A DNA stretch of 64,000 nt, from contig JAEZIQ010000105.1 in assembly GCA_023436605.1 (NCBI GenBank), positions 1 to 64,000 on the forward strand, in the 5' to 3' direction. The first letter of the stretch is position 1. Each line of letters begins with the position of its first letter. Below are positions 19,388 through 27,015 of the stretch, in pieces. This stretch comes from Actinomycetes bacterium (lineage in GTDB: Bacteria > Actinomycetota > Thermoleophilia > Solirubrobacterales > 70-9). The notes below the pieces were generated by a model. The model saw only the letters and a program-made list of their open reading frames with translations, did no database searches and was not told the DNA's origin. Made by a program: the position numbers and the translations under genes.

Positions 19388-19393
19388 TAGAGT
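19388..19393 (+). promoter_or_regulatory. -10 box TAGAGT of the MYG1-family gene
   Basis: TAGAGT lies seven bases before the ATG at 19401, with no Shine-Dalgarno between. Confidence 0.45.
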
Positions 19394-19400
19394 CGCCGGC

Positions 19401-20279
19401 ATGCTGATCGCCACACACAACGGTTCCTTCCATGCCGACGAAGTCTTCGCCATCGCGGCGATGAAGCTGTTGCCCGAACCGGTCGAAGTTCTGCGCACGC
19501 GTGACCGCGAGGTTCTGGCCGAAGCCGATATGCGAATCGATGTCGGTTTCCGTTATGACCCGTCCAATGGCGATTTTGACCACCACCAGCGTGAGTTTGA
19601 CCTCGCCCGGGAGAACGGCATCGGCTATGCCTCCTTCGGCCTGATCTGGCGGGAATTCGGCGCTCGGATCTGCGGCGATGCCGAGGTTGCCGAGGCGGTC
19701 GAGCAGACCCTGGTCCAGCCCGTTGATGCCAACGACACGGGTCAGCAGATCGCAAAGTCCCTGTTTGAGGGAGTGCGCCCGATGAACGTCAATGCCGTGA
19801 TCGGCGGCTTCAACTCACGCTGGGACGAGGAGCTGAGCGATGAGCAGGAGCGGGAGCGTTTCGATGCCGCGCTCGATCTCGCCGGTGGAATCCTCGAGCG
19901 GGAGATCGCCTCGGCCACCTCCGGGCTAAAGGCGGTTCGGCTGGTGCGTGAGGCCATCGCCAGCGCCGACGACCCGCGCGTCATCGAGCTCTCGCAAAAC
20001 GTGCCGTGGAAGCAGGTCGTCGTCACCGAGTCACCCGAAGCGCTTTTCGTGATCTATCCGAAGCGGCAGGGCTTCGGGCTCGAAACGGTGCCCCGCGAGT
20101 TGGGCACGTTCGAGAACCGGCTCGACCTGCCGGCTGCCTGGGCCGGACTCGAACATGGCGAGCTGGCCGAACTTACGGGAGTGCCCGACGCGCTTTTTTG
20201 CCATGCGAAGCGATTCCTGGTCGTCGCCAGATCGCGAGAAGGGATCGAAGCTCTGGCGTCACTGGCTGTCGATCAGTGA
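19401..20279 (+). CDS. MYG1-family protein (DHH-like hydrolase)
   Basis: A 292-residue member of the MYG1 / UPF0160 family, found from bacteria to humans. Family landmarks are the start THNGSFHADEVFAIAAMKLL, the acidic strand RIDVGFRYDPSNGDFDHHQ, the glycine-rich GIGYASFGLIWREFG, VDANDTG, and a late THR-like metal-site region ending FCHAKRFLVVARSREG. The human homologue is a 3-prime to 5-prime RNA exonuclease; bacterial ones are less studied. The H-A-D and D-H-H residues needed for metal binding are present. The length is typical. Confidence 0.88.
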   Translation: MLIATHNGSFHADEVFAIAAMKLLPEPVEVLRTRDREVLAEADMRIDVGFRYDPSNGDFDHHQREFDLARENGIGYASFGLIWREFGARICGDAEVAEAVEQTLVQPVDANDTGQQIAKSLFEGVRPMNVNAVIGGFNSRWDEELSDEQERERFDAALDLAGGILEREIASATSGLKAVRLVREAIASADDPRVIELSQNVPWKQVVVTESPEALFVIYPKRQGFGLETVPRELGTFENRLDLPAAWAGLEHGELAELTGVPDALFCHAKRFLVVARSREGIEALASLAVDQ

Positions 20280-20326
20280 CCGGAGTTCTTCAGGACGCGA
20301 GGGGTCTTCGAGCCTTCGGGTAGGCC

Positions 20327-20983
20327 TCAGAGAAAATGGATGATGCCGTGTCCCAGGAGGATGAGGCCGAGGGCGAGCACCAGCGCGCGGACCAGCTGCC
20401 GGCCTCTGCTCTGGATCAGTCTCTGTACAGCGTCCAGGAATCGCGTGGCCGGACCGGGGGCCAGGCCGGTCAAAGCGAGCGGCAGCCACGCCGGTGTCGC
20501 GACTATGGCAACGAGCACCAGAATGATCGTTTCGCGCTCCGGAAAGCTCGTTTCGCTTGCGGCAATGATCTTCGAAGCCGGAACGACAAGGGCGAGAGAA
20601 GTGAAGTTTGTTGCCATCGAAAACGCACCGAAGGCGTACGCGCCCTTCGTTTCGAACCTGGTCGCTGAAGATTTCCCGTGATTGGTTCGGGGCCGTTTCG
20701 CCGACCTTCTGAGGAGTGGATAGGCCACGAAAACCAGTGCGGCGCCGAGCGCGATGTCGAGTCGGGCGCTTAGCTTGGGTTCCTGCGGCAGCGAAATGGC
20801 TCGGCCGAAGAAGACGAGCAGAGCGACAAAAATCAGCAGGGCCAGTGCTGCAGCGATCGCGTAGCGGCGACTGGCAGGCCGGCCACCGGAACTTGTCAGC
20901 AGCAGAGTCTGCTCGGTCAGCATCATCGGACTGATCGCGGCCGCGAGGGCAAACGGAAGGATCGCCAGAAGAACACCGATCAT
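20327..20983 (-). CDS. GAP/Sap-like (LysE-related) membrane protein
   Basis: A 218-residue membrane protein when started at the ATG at 20983 (MIGVLLAILPFALAAAISPM), chosen because a TAGTCT box stands eight bases upstream; a longer in-frame start at 21076 adds 31 non-hydrophobic residues. Six hydrophobic segments are visible, the first with the PFALAAAISPMMLTEQ pattern of the GAP / sulfolipid-addressing protein family, related to LysE exporters. A charged cytoplasmic loop (RRSAKRPRTNHGKSS) splits the halves. In mycobacteria members are tied to glycolipid export; here the substrate is unknown. Confidence 0.8.
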   Translation of the reverse strand: MIGVLLAILPFALAAAISPMMLTEQTLLLTSSGGRPASRRYAIAAALALLIFVALLVFFGRAISLPQEPKLSARLDIALGAALVFVAYPLLRRSAKRPRTNHGKSSATRFETKGAYAFGAFSMATNFTSLALVVPASKIIAASETSFPERETIILVLVAIVATPAWLPLALTGLAPGPATRFLDAVQRLIQSRGRQLVRALVLALGLILLGHGIIHFL

Positions 20984-20991
20984 CCCGGGGC

Positions 20992-20997
20992 AGACTA
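20992..20997 (-). promoter_or_regulatory. -10 box TAGTCT of the 20983 gene
   Basis: On the minus strand TAGTCT is eight bases before the ATG at 20983, which decides the short start. Confidence 0.45.
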
Positions 20998-21162
20998 GCC
21001 AAACGACGCGAGCAGTTCCGGACTCGCTCGTTCCGGTGTTTGAGACGCGTTCCTGGGGGAACCCCCGGTTCTGCACGTCGCACCAGGAACTGGACGCTCG
21101 GTATCTCAGCGACCACCAGATCCTTCAAATAGCGATCGGCGACTAGGACCTTAGGAGGCCCC

Positions 21163-23454
21163 ATGGATTCTCTTCCTTTGAGCGTGCTGTTGGTCGAAGG
21201 TGACATCGACCCGGAAAGCTCCAGCGGCAATGCCCTCACCCGCGTCGAGAAGTCGCTTGAGGATCTCCAGGTCCGGGTGAAGTTCACGTCGAGCCCGGCT
21301 GATGCCGGCCAGTGGGTCGGCGCCGACACCTCGCTTGGCGCGGTGATCGCAAGTGCCGCGGATCCGGAAGGCTCCACCACCAAAGCTTCGATCAAGCAGG
21401 CCGCTGAGCTGATCGATGAGATTCGCGACAAGAACCTGAAGTTGCCGGTGTTCCTGATGTCGGGACGACGCGGCCCCGAGGACCTGCCGACCAGCGTCCT
21501 GCGTGAGGTCACCCAGTTCGTCTACTTGCTGGACGACACGCCGGACTGGATCGCCGGCCGCATCCGTGACGCCGCCCTGCGGTACCGGAAGGAAATCCTT
21601 CCACCGATGTTCGAAGCGCTGACCCGTTTTGCCCAGACCCACGAGTACTCGTGGCACACCCCGGGGCATGAGGGCGGCGCGGCCTTTCTGAAGTCGCCGG
21701 TGGGTCGGGTCTTCTGGACCTTCTTCGGCGAGCAGACCTTCCGCTCCGATCTGTCGATCTCGGTGGGAGAGCTCGGTTCGTTGCTGGATCACTCGGGGCC
21801 CATCGGTGAGGCCGAGCGGCGAGCCGCCGAAATCTTCGGTGCCGACATGACCTTTTTCGTCACCAACGGCACCTCGACCTCGAACCGGGTGCTTCACCAG
21901 GCATCGGTCACCGCCGGGGACGTGATGTTGCTGGACCGGAACGCCCACAAGTCGATGGAGCAGGCGTCGACGATCACGCACGGCGTTCCCGTCTACATGA
22001 TCCCGACGCGGAATCACCTCGGGATCATCGGGCCGGTTCCGCCTTCCGAGATGAACAAACGGGCGGTGAATCGGAAGTTGAAGGATTCACCGCTGGTGGA
22101 GGAGGGCGAGGGGGGAGAGCCGGTGATCGCGATGGTCACCAACTCCACCTACGACGGTCTGCTCTACCACGTCCCGACCGTCGAGACCACGCTCGGCACG
22201 CACGTCGATCGCCTCCACTTCGATGAGGCCTGGTACGGCTACGCGGCGTTCAACCCGATCTACGAAGAGCGCCACGCGATGCATCAGGCGAAACGAAAGC
22301 AGGATGCGCCGACCACTTTCGCCACGCAATCCACGCACAAGCTGCTCGCGGCCCTTTCCCAGGCCTCGTATGTCCACATTCGAAATGGCAGGAACCCGGT
22401 CGATCACGACCAGTTCAACGAGGCGTTCATGATGCACGCTTCGACCTCGCCGCTTTACGCGATCATCGCATCGAACGATGTCGCCGCCGGGATGATGGCC
22501 GGACGCGGAGGACACCTGCTCACCCGGGACTCGATCACCGAGGCGGTGGCTTTTCGCCGCACCCTTTCGCGGGTTGCGAGCGAGGCGGGATCCGGGGACT
22601 GGGCGATCCGCCCCTGGCAACCGGAGTCGGTGACCGGTCCGAGGGGAGGGCGGAAGCGGTTCGAGGACGCACCCGAGGATCACCTGATCAACTCACCCGA
22701 TCCCTGGTTGCTTCGCGAGAAGGATTCCTGGCACGGCTTCGAAGGTCTCCCGGACGAGTACGCGATGCTCGATCCGATCAAGGTCACGACGGTTACGCCA
22801 GGAGTCGCCCAGAACGGGTCGCTCGAGGATTTCGGCGTTCCCGCAGCGTTGCTCACCGCCTACCTCGACCAGCAGGAATCGATCGTGGTGGAAAAGACCC
22901 AGGACTACTCGATTCTTTTCCTGTTTTCGATCGGCGTCACCCGCGGCAAATGGGGCTCGCTTCTGGCGACGATGATGGCCTTCAAGCGCGATGTCGATGC
23001 CAACGTTCCGCTCGAACGGGCCCTGCCCGGGACGGTGGCCGGGGCCCCGAGGCGCTACGCAGGCATGGGCCTTCGCGATCTCGCCGAGGAGATGCATGGC
23101 ACCATCCGCGACAACCGACAGCTTGACCTCCTTCAGGACGCTTTTGGCAGCCAGCCCGTGCCCGAAATGATTCCGGCAGAGGCCTACGCCCACGTGGTGC
23201 GGGGAACCATCGACCCGGTTCAGATCGATGACCTGGAGGGCCGCACGGTAGCGGTCGGCCTGGTGCCGTACCCGCCGGGCATCCCGCTGATGATGCCCGG
23301 GGAGAATTCGGGTCCGACCGACGGTCCCTTCGTGGCCTACCTGCGGGCACTCCAGGATTTCGATCGAAAATTTCCTGGATTCGAGCACGATATCCACGGC
23401 ATCGACCACATCGACGGTGCCTACGTGACCCGTTGCGTGAGGGACCAGAAATAA
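21163..23454 (+). CDS. Orn/Lys/Arg decarboxylase family PLP enzyme
   Basis: A 763-residue pyridoxal-phosphate decarboxylase of the group III fold: an N-terminal response-regulator-like wing domain (about residues 1-140), then the PLP domain beginning EYSWHTPGHEGGAAFLKSP, with DHSGPIGEAERRAAEIFGA, FVTNGTSTSNR and LHFDEAWYGYAAF. The cofactor lysine is K393 in TQSTHKLLAALSQ. The C-terminal domain includes MVPAEAY-like and DIHGIDHIDGAY segments. Family members decarboxylate arginine, lysine or ornithine and consume protons in the cytoplasm. The substrate cannot be fixed by eye. A strong TTAGGAGG precedes the ATG. An APC exchanger and a lipoprotein follow in the same orientation. Confidence 0.92.
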   Translation: MDSLPLSVLLVEGDIDPESSSGNALTRVEKSLEDLQVRVKFTSSPADAGQWVGADTSLGAVIASAADPEGSTTKASIKQAAELIDEIRDKNLKLPVFLMSGRRGPEDLPTSVLREVTQFVYLLDDTPDWIAGRIRDAALRYRKEILPPMFEALTRFAQTHEYSWHTPGHEGGAAFLKSPVGRVFWTFFGEQTFRSDLSISVGELGSLLDHSGPIGEAERRAAEIFGADMTFFVTNGTSTSNRVLHQASVTAGDVMLLDRNAHKSMEQASTITHGVPVYMIPTRNHLGIIGPVPPSEMNKRAVNRKLKDSPLVEEGEGGEPVIAMVTNSTYDGLLYHVPTVETTLGTHVDRLHFDEAWYGYAAFNPIYEERHAMHQAKRKQDAPTTFATQSTHKLLAALSQASYVHIRNGRNPVDHDQFNEAFMMHASTSPLYAIIASNDVAAGMMAGRGGHLLTRDSITEAVAFRRTLSRVASEAGSGDWAIRPWQPESVTGPRGGRKRFEDAPEDHLINSPDPWLLREKDSWHGFEGLPDEYAMLDPIKVTTVTPGVAQNGSLEDFGVPAALLTAYLDQQESIVVEKTQDYSILFLFSIGVTRGKWGSLLATMMAFKRDVDANVPLERALPGTVAGAPRRYAGMGLRDLAEEMHGTIRDNRQLDLLQDAFGSQPVPEMIPAEAYAHVVRGTIDPVQIDDLEGRTVAVGLVPYPPGIPLMMPGENSGPTDGPFVAYLRALQDFDRKFPGFEHDIHGIDHIDGAYVTRCVRDQK

Positions 23455-23494
23455 TGCGCGGCGCGGGTCGGAGCGCGGTTTTCGGGGGTGCGGC

Positions 23495-24982
23495 GTGAAG
23501 GCGAAGCTAGCCGGGGCGGCGACTCTGGGCGTTTTCGCGCTGGCGATGATCGAGGTGAACGCGGTCCTCACCGTCCGCAACCTTCCCTCGATGGCCGAAC
23601 TCGGCTGGAACAGCATCGGCTGGTACTTCCTCGGGCTGCTCCTGTTCTTCCTGCCGCTTTCCCTGGTGGCGGCCGAACTCGCGACCGGGTGGCCGAAGGG
23701 GGGAGGGGTGTATGCCTGGGTTCGCGAAGCGTTCGGCGAGCAGCGCGGGTTCATCAGCATCTGGGCGGACTGGGCCGAGAACCTGGTCTGGTTCCCGACG
23801 GTCCTCTCGTTCATGGCGGCGACCCTGGCCTACGCCTTCTCTCCGGACCTGGCTTCGAACAAGCTCTACATGGCCGTCGTCATCCTCGGTGTGTTCTGGC
23901 TGGTCACCCTGCTCAACTTTTACGGGGACAAGTACCAGGGGCCGATCAGCAAGGTGGGTGCGATCGCCGGAGTTCTCCTCCCGGTCGGCGTACTTTTCCT
24001 GCTCTTCTTCATCCAGGTTCTCAAGGGCGCACCATCGGCGATCGAGTACCACGGCGTGCTGCCCGACATCAAGGCGTCGACGATCCCCTTCGTAGCCACG
24101 ATCGTGCTCACCTTCGCCGGCATGGAGATGGCCGGTTTCCACGCCCTGGAGACCAGGAACCCGGGGCGCGACTATCCCAAGGCGATTCTGATCGCGGCCT
24201 TGCTCATCTTCTTCTTCTCCGTCGGGGGAACTATCGCGGTCGCGTACACGGTGCCGTCCCATGAACTCTCGCTGGCTTCCGGAGTGATCCAGGCGGTGAA
24301 AGTGATGCTCTCCCAGGTGGGGGCGAGTTGGCTGACCGCGCCGCTGGCCCTTCTGCTCGCGCTGGGGGCGCTCGCCCAGCTCAGCACCTACCTGATCGGT
24401 CCGGCCAAAGCGATCGGCGTGGCGGCTGCGCAGGGTGACCTGCCACCTTCTTGGCGCACCCACAACAGCTTCGGCTCGCCGGTCCGTGTGTTGCTCTACC
24501 AGGCGGCGATCACGACCGTGTTCGCGATGGCATTCATCCTGCTTCCATCGGTGAATTCCGCCTACTGGGTGCTCTCGGCGCTGACTTCCCAGGGGCTGAT
24601 CGTCATGTACCTGCTGATGTTCGCGGCGGTGTTGAAGCTTCGCTACACCCAGCCGGATACTCCACGAGCATTCGTGGTTCCCGGCGGGATGGCCGGCATC
24701 TGGATCGTCGCCGGCGTCGCTCTGGTGTCGCTGGTGTTCTGCTTTGTGGTCGGTTTGTTCCCGGCTCAGGCGATCGGCATCTCGAAGCTCGCCTACATCG
24801 CCGGCATGCTGGTCTCTTCGCTCTTCTTCTCGGTCGGTGTCCCGATGCTGTTCTACAAGTTTCGGAAGAAGGATTGGCGCGCCCCGAACGCCCAGGAGTA
24901 CATCGACGGGGTGGCCGACGACGGGGGCGGAGGTTCCGACCGCAGACCCCCGGCGACAGCGACGGACGGAGGTGCCACATGA
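23495..24982 (+). CDS. APC-family amino acid antiporter, GadC/AdiC-like
   Basis: A 495-residue transporter with about 12 membrane segments. The first segment, FALAMIEVNAVLTVRNLPSM, and ELATGWPKGGGVYAWVREAFG are typical of glutamate/GABA and arginine/agmatine exchangers, as is FAGMEMAGFHALETRNPGRDYP. The hydrophilic tail (KKDWRAPNAQEYIDGVADDG, ending about 20 disordered residues later) resembles the C-plug region of GadC. It lies 40 bases after the decarboxylase and probably swaps the decarboxylation product for fresh substrate, which makes the pair an acid-resistance or polyamine-export system. The start is GTG 23495. Confidence 0.92.
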   Translation: MKAKLAGAATLGVFALAMIEVNAVLTVRNLPSMAELGWNSIGWYFLGLLLFFLPLSLVAAELATGWPKGGGVYAWVREAFGEQRGFISIWADWAENLVWFPTVLSFMAATLAYAFSPDLASNKLYMAVVILGVFWLVTLLNFYGDKYQGPISKVGAIAGVLLPVGVLFLLFFIQVLKGAPSAIEYHGVLPDIKASTIPFVATIVLTFAGMEMAGFHALETRNPGRDYPKAILIAALLIFFFSVGGTIAVAYTVPSHELSLASGVIQAVKVMLSQVGASWLTAPLALLLALGALAQLSTYLIGPAKAIGVAAAQGDLPPSWRTHNSFGSPVRVLLYQAAITTVFAMAFILLPSVNSAYWVLSALTSQGLIVMYLLMFAAVLKLRYTQPDTPRAFVVPGGMAGIWIVAGVALVSLVFCFVVGLFPAQAIGISKLAYIAGMLVSSLFFSVGVPMLFYKFRKKDWRAPNAQEYIDGVADDGGGGSDRRPPATATDGGAT

Positions 24983-25437
24983 TCTCGATACGAACCGCTG
25001 CGGTTTCGGCGACGGTCGCGGTCTCGCTGAGCTTGATCTTGGCGGCGTGCGGAACATCCGATTTCGACAACTCCGAGGCCGGCCAGCCCGTCACCAAGGC
25101 GATCGACGCGGCCGGTCTGAAGGTGTGCGGTGAGGAGAGCTACGAGCCCGATCTTCCGGGCGCCGGCGAGGGCAAGTGGTACGCGGTCTCGGCCGATTGC
25201 TCGGAAAACGACGCCGAGGACCCGGACATCGTGGTCACTCAGGTTCCGTATGACTCTCAGAGTGATCGCGACTACGCCTACCAGGCACTGCTTCACCGGA
25301 TGAGGCGGATCCCGGGCAACCTGGCTGTTTTCACCGCCGGGGACACGGTGATCGGGATCCTCAGAGTGGAGGACCGGGGAGCCGCCGGCGATCTGATCGA
25401 GAAGCTGGAAGACGCAGGAGCGGCCCGAGGCATCTAG
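24979..25437 (+). CDS. small lipoprotein of the decarboxylase-antiporter operon
   Basis: A 152-residue predicted lipoprotein: leader MISIRTAAVSATVAVSLSL ending in the lipobox LAAC. The mature part is acidic with a second cysteine (LKVCGEESYEP) and a third (SADCSENDAED) and no recognised domain. Its ATG overlaps the antiporter stop by four bases, so it is translationally coupled to the exchanger. Genes for such systems do not usually include a lipoprotein, so it may be an accessory or sensor for the exchanger; that is inference. The longer open frame starting upstream inside the antiporter is an artefact. Confidence 0.78.
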   Translation: MISIRTAAVSATVAVSLSLILAACGTSDFDNSEAGQPVTKAIDAAGLKVCGEESYEPDLPGAGEGKWYAVSADCSENDAEDPDIVVTQVPYDSQSDRDYAYQALLHRMRRIPGNLAVFTAGDTVIGILRVEDRGAAGDLIEKLEDAGAARGI

Positions 25438-25473
25438 GACCTTCGATTCGCGGGTTGGATAACGGTTCATCCA

Positions 25474-25838
25474 CTTATGTCAACCCAGCAGACTTCGCCC
25501 GGACAGGCCTGACGGACGAAGTCAGGGCCGATTCCGGCCCAACTCTGGCGACGGTGGCCAGCAATGGAGCAGTGCGGGCAGCCATAGTGCCTCAGGTTGG
25601 GTCCGCCCACGATCTAACAGAGTGACGGCGACGGTAGAAGCTCCGCGTCACAGCAGTCCAGTCCAGAAGACAAATAAGTCAGTTCAAGATAACGGAGGGG
25701 CTTGGCCAATGATCGAACTGAAAAAGGGGCTGTGCGCCGTCACGAGGAGGAGCGTCTTCGAACCCGCTCTCACTTGCGTGAGTCCCAACAAACACACCTG
25801 GGACCGTACCTCGGGGCGAATCCATGAGTTGACATAAG
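25474..25838. mobile_element. 365-bp element bounded by inverted repeats (MITE-like or IS remnant)
   Basis: CTTATGTCAAC at 25474-25484 is the exact reverse complement of GTTGACATAAG at 25828-25838. Similarity carries on inward (CCA versus TCA, then TTCGCCC in both arms with a two-base shift). The TGTCAAC ends resemble those of IS481- and IS3-like elements, but no transposase reading frame lies inside. The interior contains two small hairpins (GGGCCG/CGGCCC and CTCAC/GTGAG). The 71-residue reading frame at 25622-25837 has no support. No target-site duplication is seen. The right end carries a TTGACA that points at the toxin-antitoxin genes. Confidence 0.5.
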
Positions 25839-25880
25839 ACACATTATCGAGCATAGAGGAGAGTGCGCCACCGGCGGTGT

Positions 25881-25886
25881 TACACT
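25881..25886 (+). promoter_or_regulatory. -10 box TACACT of the antitoxin gene
   Basis: TACACT is six bases before the GTG at 25893. The antitoxin message is probably leaderless. Confidence 0.5.
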
Positions 25887-25892
25887 GGATTT

Positions 25893-26207
25893 GTGCCGAC
25901 CAAGCTCAGGAGAATCGCGGTAACCGTGGATCCCAGCCTTGCTGCCGCCCTTCAGAAAGCTCGTGAGGAACTACCCGGAAAGAGCGACGCGGCTCTCGTC
26001 AAGGAGCTCGCCCTACGTGGCTCACGAGCCGGAGCCGAAGGTCCGGGAAACCTCGCTTTGGAGCGGATCCTCGCGCGGCCCGGCGTTCGACTGCCTTCGA
26101 GAAAGCTCGAGACTGTCTTGCCGAAGCTGAGCGAAAGCCAGAGATTCGACTCTGAGACCATTGACCGCATTCTTGAAGATGAACGGGCCGACCGGGAAAT
26201 CCTTTGA
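25893..26207 (+). CDS. VapB-like antitoxin
   Basis: A 104-residue protein started at the GTG at 25893, where a TACACT box precedes it at the usual six-base gap; an upstream in-frame GTG at 25863 would add ten residues. The N-terminus, PTKLRRIAVTVDPSLAAALQKARE, looks like a ribbon-helix-helix DNA-binding domain; the rest is charged (ERADREIL at the end) and likely binds the toxin. Its stop overlaps the toxin start by three bases (TTGA). It would neutralise the downstream ribonuclease and repress its own promoter. The exact antitoxin class is not certain. Confidence 0.7.
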   Translation: MPTKLRRIAVTVDPSLAAALQKAREELPGKSDAALVKELALRGSRAGAEGPGNLALERILARPGVRLPSRKLETVLPKLSESQRFDSETIDRILEDERADREIL

Positions 26208-26602
26208 ACCCACCGGTTTACCTCGATACCTCTGGTCTGGCAAAGCTCTTCCTGCATGAATCCGAGGGTCCCGCGCTCCGGGCGTTCCTGGAACAGCGAG
26301 AAATCACGCTGGTCTCGAGCGAACTCGCCGAAGTCGAGTTGATCCGAACAGTTGCCCGGGCCGATGAAGGACTCATCCCGGCTGCCAGAAGGCTGTTGGA
26401 AAGCTTGATCCTCTTGCCCATTACCGGTTCGGTAAGAGAGGCCGCTGGAGAGATCTTCCCTGGCCGCATCAGAAGCCTGGACGCGATCCATCTATCCACT
26501 GCGCTGGAGATCAAAGCCGACCTCGCGGGTCTCCTGACTTATGACAACCGGATGGCAGAACTGGCGAACGAAAGCGGCATCGAAATCCTTCGACCGGCAT
26601 AG
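26204..26602 (+). CDS. vapC: VapC-like PIN-domain ribonuclease toxin
   Basis: A 132-residue PIN-domain protein starting at a TTG that overlaps the antitoxin stop. The acidic metal-binding residues are D8 (VYLDTSGLAK), E45 in SSELAEVEL, D93 (SLDAIHL) and D114 (TYDNRM), all present, so it is probably an active RNase. VapC toxins cleave tRNA or rRNA when the antitoxin is lost. The pair directly follows the 365-bp inverted-repeat element, a typical accessory location. Confidence 0.88.
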   Translation: MNPPVYLDTSGLAKLFLHESEGPALRAFLEQREITLVSSELAEVELIRTVARADEGLIPAARRLLESLILLPITGSVREAAGEIFPGRIRSLDAIHLSTALEIKADLAGLLTYDNRMAELANESGIEILRPA

Positions 26603-26715
26603 AAACACACCACGAGCCGACCCGAGACACTCGTTTGTGAATGGCACGTCACTGCGGCTCTTACTTTGAGGTCAACGGGGCGTCGCGGGTATTCTTGTGA
26701 ACCTCCCGGCTGTGT
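26603..26715. other. short intergenic stretch with no supported gene
   Basis: This stretch between the toxin and the small membrane peptide holds no reading frame, promoter or repeat that can be defended. It is slightly AT-richer than the neighbouring genes. Confidence 0.4.
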
Positions 26716-26832
26716 CTAAACGCCCGGAATGACGATGATTATTGCCGCGACGATGGCCAGCAGCAGGACCACCAGCCCGGCAACTATCCAACGACGGCGA
26801 CGCTCGAGCTTCCCGATTGATCCTTCACTCAT
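26716..26832 (-). CDS. 38-residue single-pass membrane peptide
   Basis: A short minus-strand gene: MSEGSIGKLERRRRW followed by a hydrophobic segment of about 22 residues ending in IIIVIPGV. A strong GGGAGGAG stands at 26838-26845, about seven bases before the ATG, which is better than many start sites here. The basic cluster before the membrane segment predicts that the N-terminus stays in the cytoplasm. No family is recognised. Small membrane peptides of this kind can modulate transporters or act as toxins. It is too short for ordinary gene finding and is easily missed. Confidence 0.65.
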   Translation of the reverse strand: MSEGSIGKLERRRRWIVAGLVVLLLAIVAAIIIVIPGV

Positions 26833-26938
26833 TTGGTCTCCTCCCTTTGATACATGCCTGAAAGCGAAAGCTCAGGGTGTCAACTTAGCGCAGGATGATA
26901 CGGCTGTCGGAAACTTCCGGGTGGTAGTCGCCCTGACG

Positions 26939-26965
26939 GGACCGTAGTTCAAGATCTCGACCGTC
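26939..26965 (-). pseudogene. remnant of a gene like the riboswitch-controlled orphan
   Basis: These 27 bases match 27903-27929 at 24 positions. The matching part of the intact gene encodes the end of its protein (TVEIENYGP); in the remnant the same frame reads TVEILNYGP and then runs into unrelated sequence. It looks like the decayed 3-prime end of a second copy. No start or fold is left. A chance match or conserved regulatory site is possible but the shared codon frame argues for decay. Confidence 0.45.
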
Positions 26966-27003
26966 AATATCGGTCCCCTGCCATCGGGGTGGATTCACTC
27001 GGT

Positions 27004-27009
27004 TACACT
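27004..27009 (+). promoter_or_regulatory. -10 box TACACT of the 27016 gene
   Basis: TACACT sits six bases before the ATG at 27016. It is the same hexamer and spacing as at the antitoxin gene. Confidence 0.5.
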
Positions 27010-27015
27010 CGTCAG

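Noticed and set aside
23507..25057. 516-residue minus-strand open frame
   Set aside because: It lies under a clear APC transporter; composition is Arg/Asp/His-rich as expected for antisense translation.
25622..25837. 71-residue reading frame inside the 365-bp element
   Set aside because: No promoter box, ribosome site or family; it ends inside the inverted repeat and is likely chance.
25474..25838. small stable RNA (SRP, tmRNA or RNase P) inside the element
   Set aside because: Small hairpins occur, but none of the conserved core motifs of these RNAs is present.
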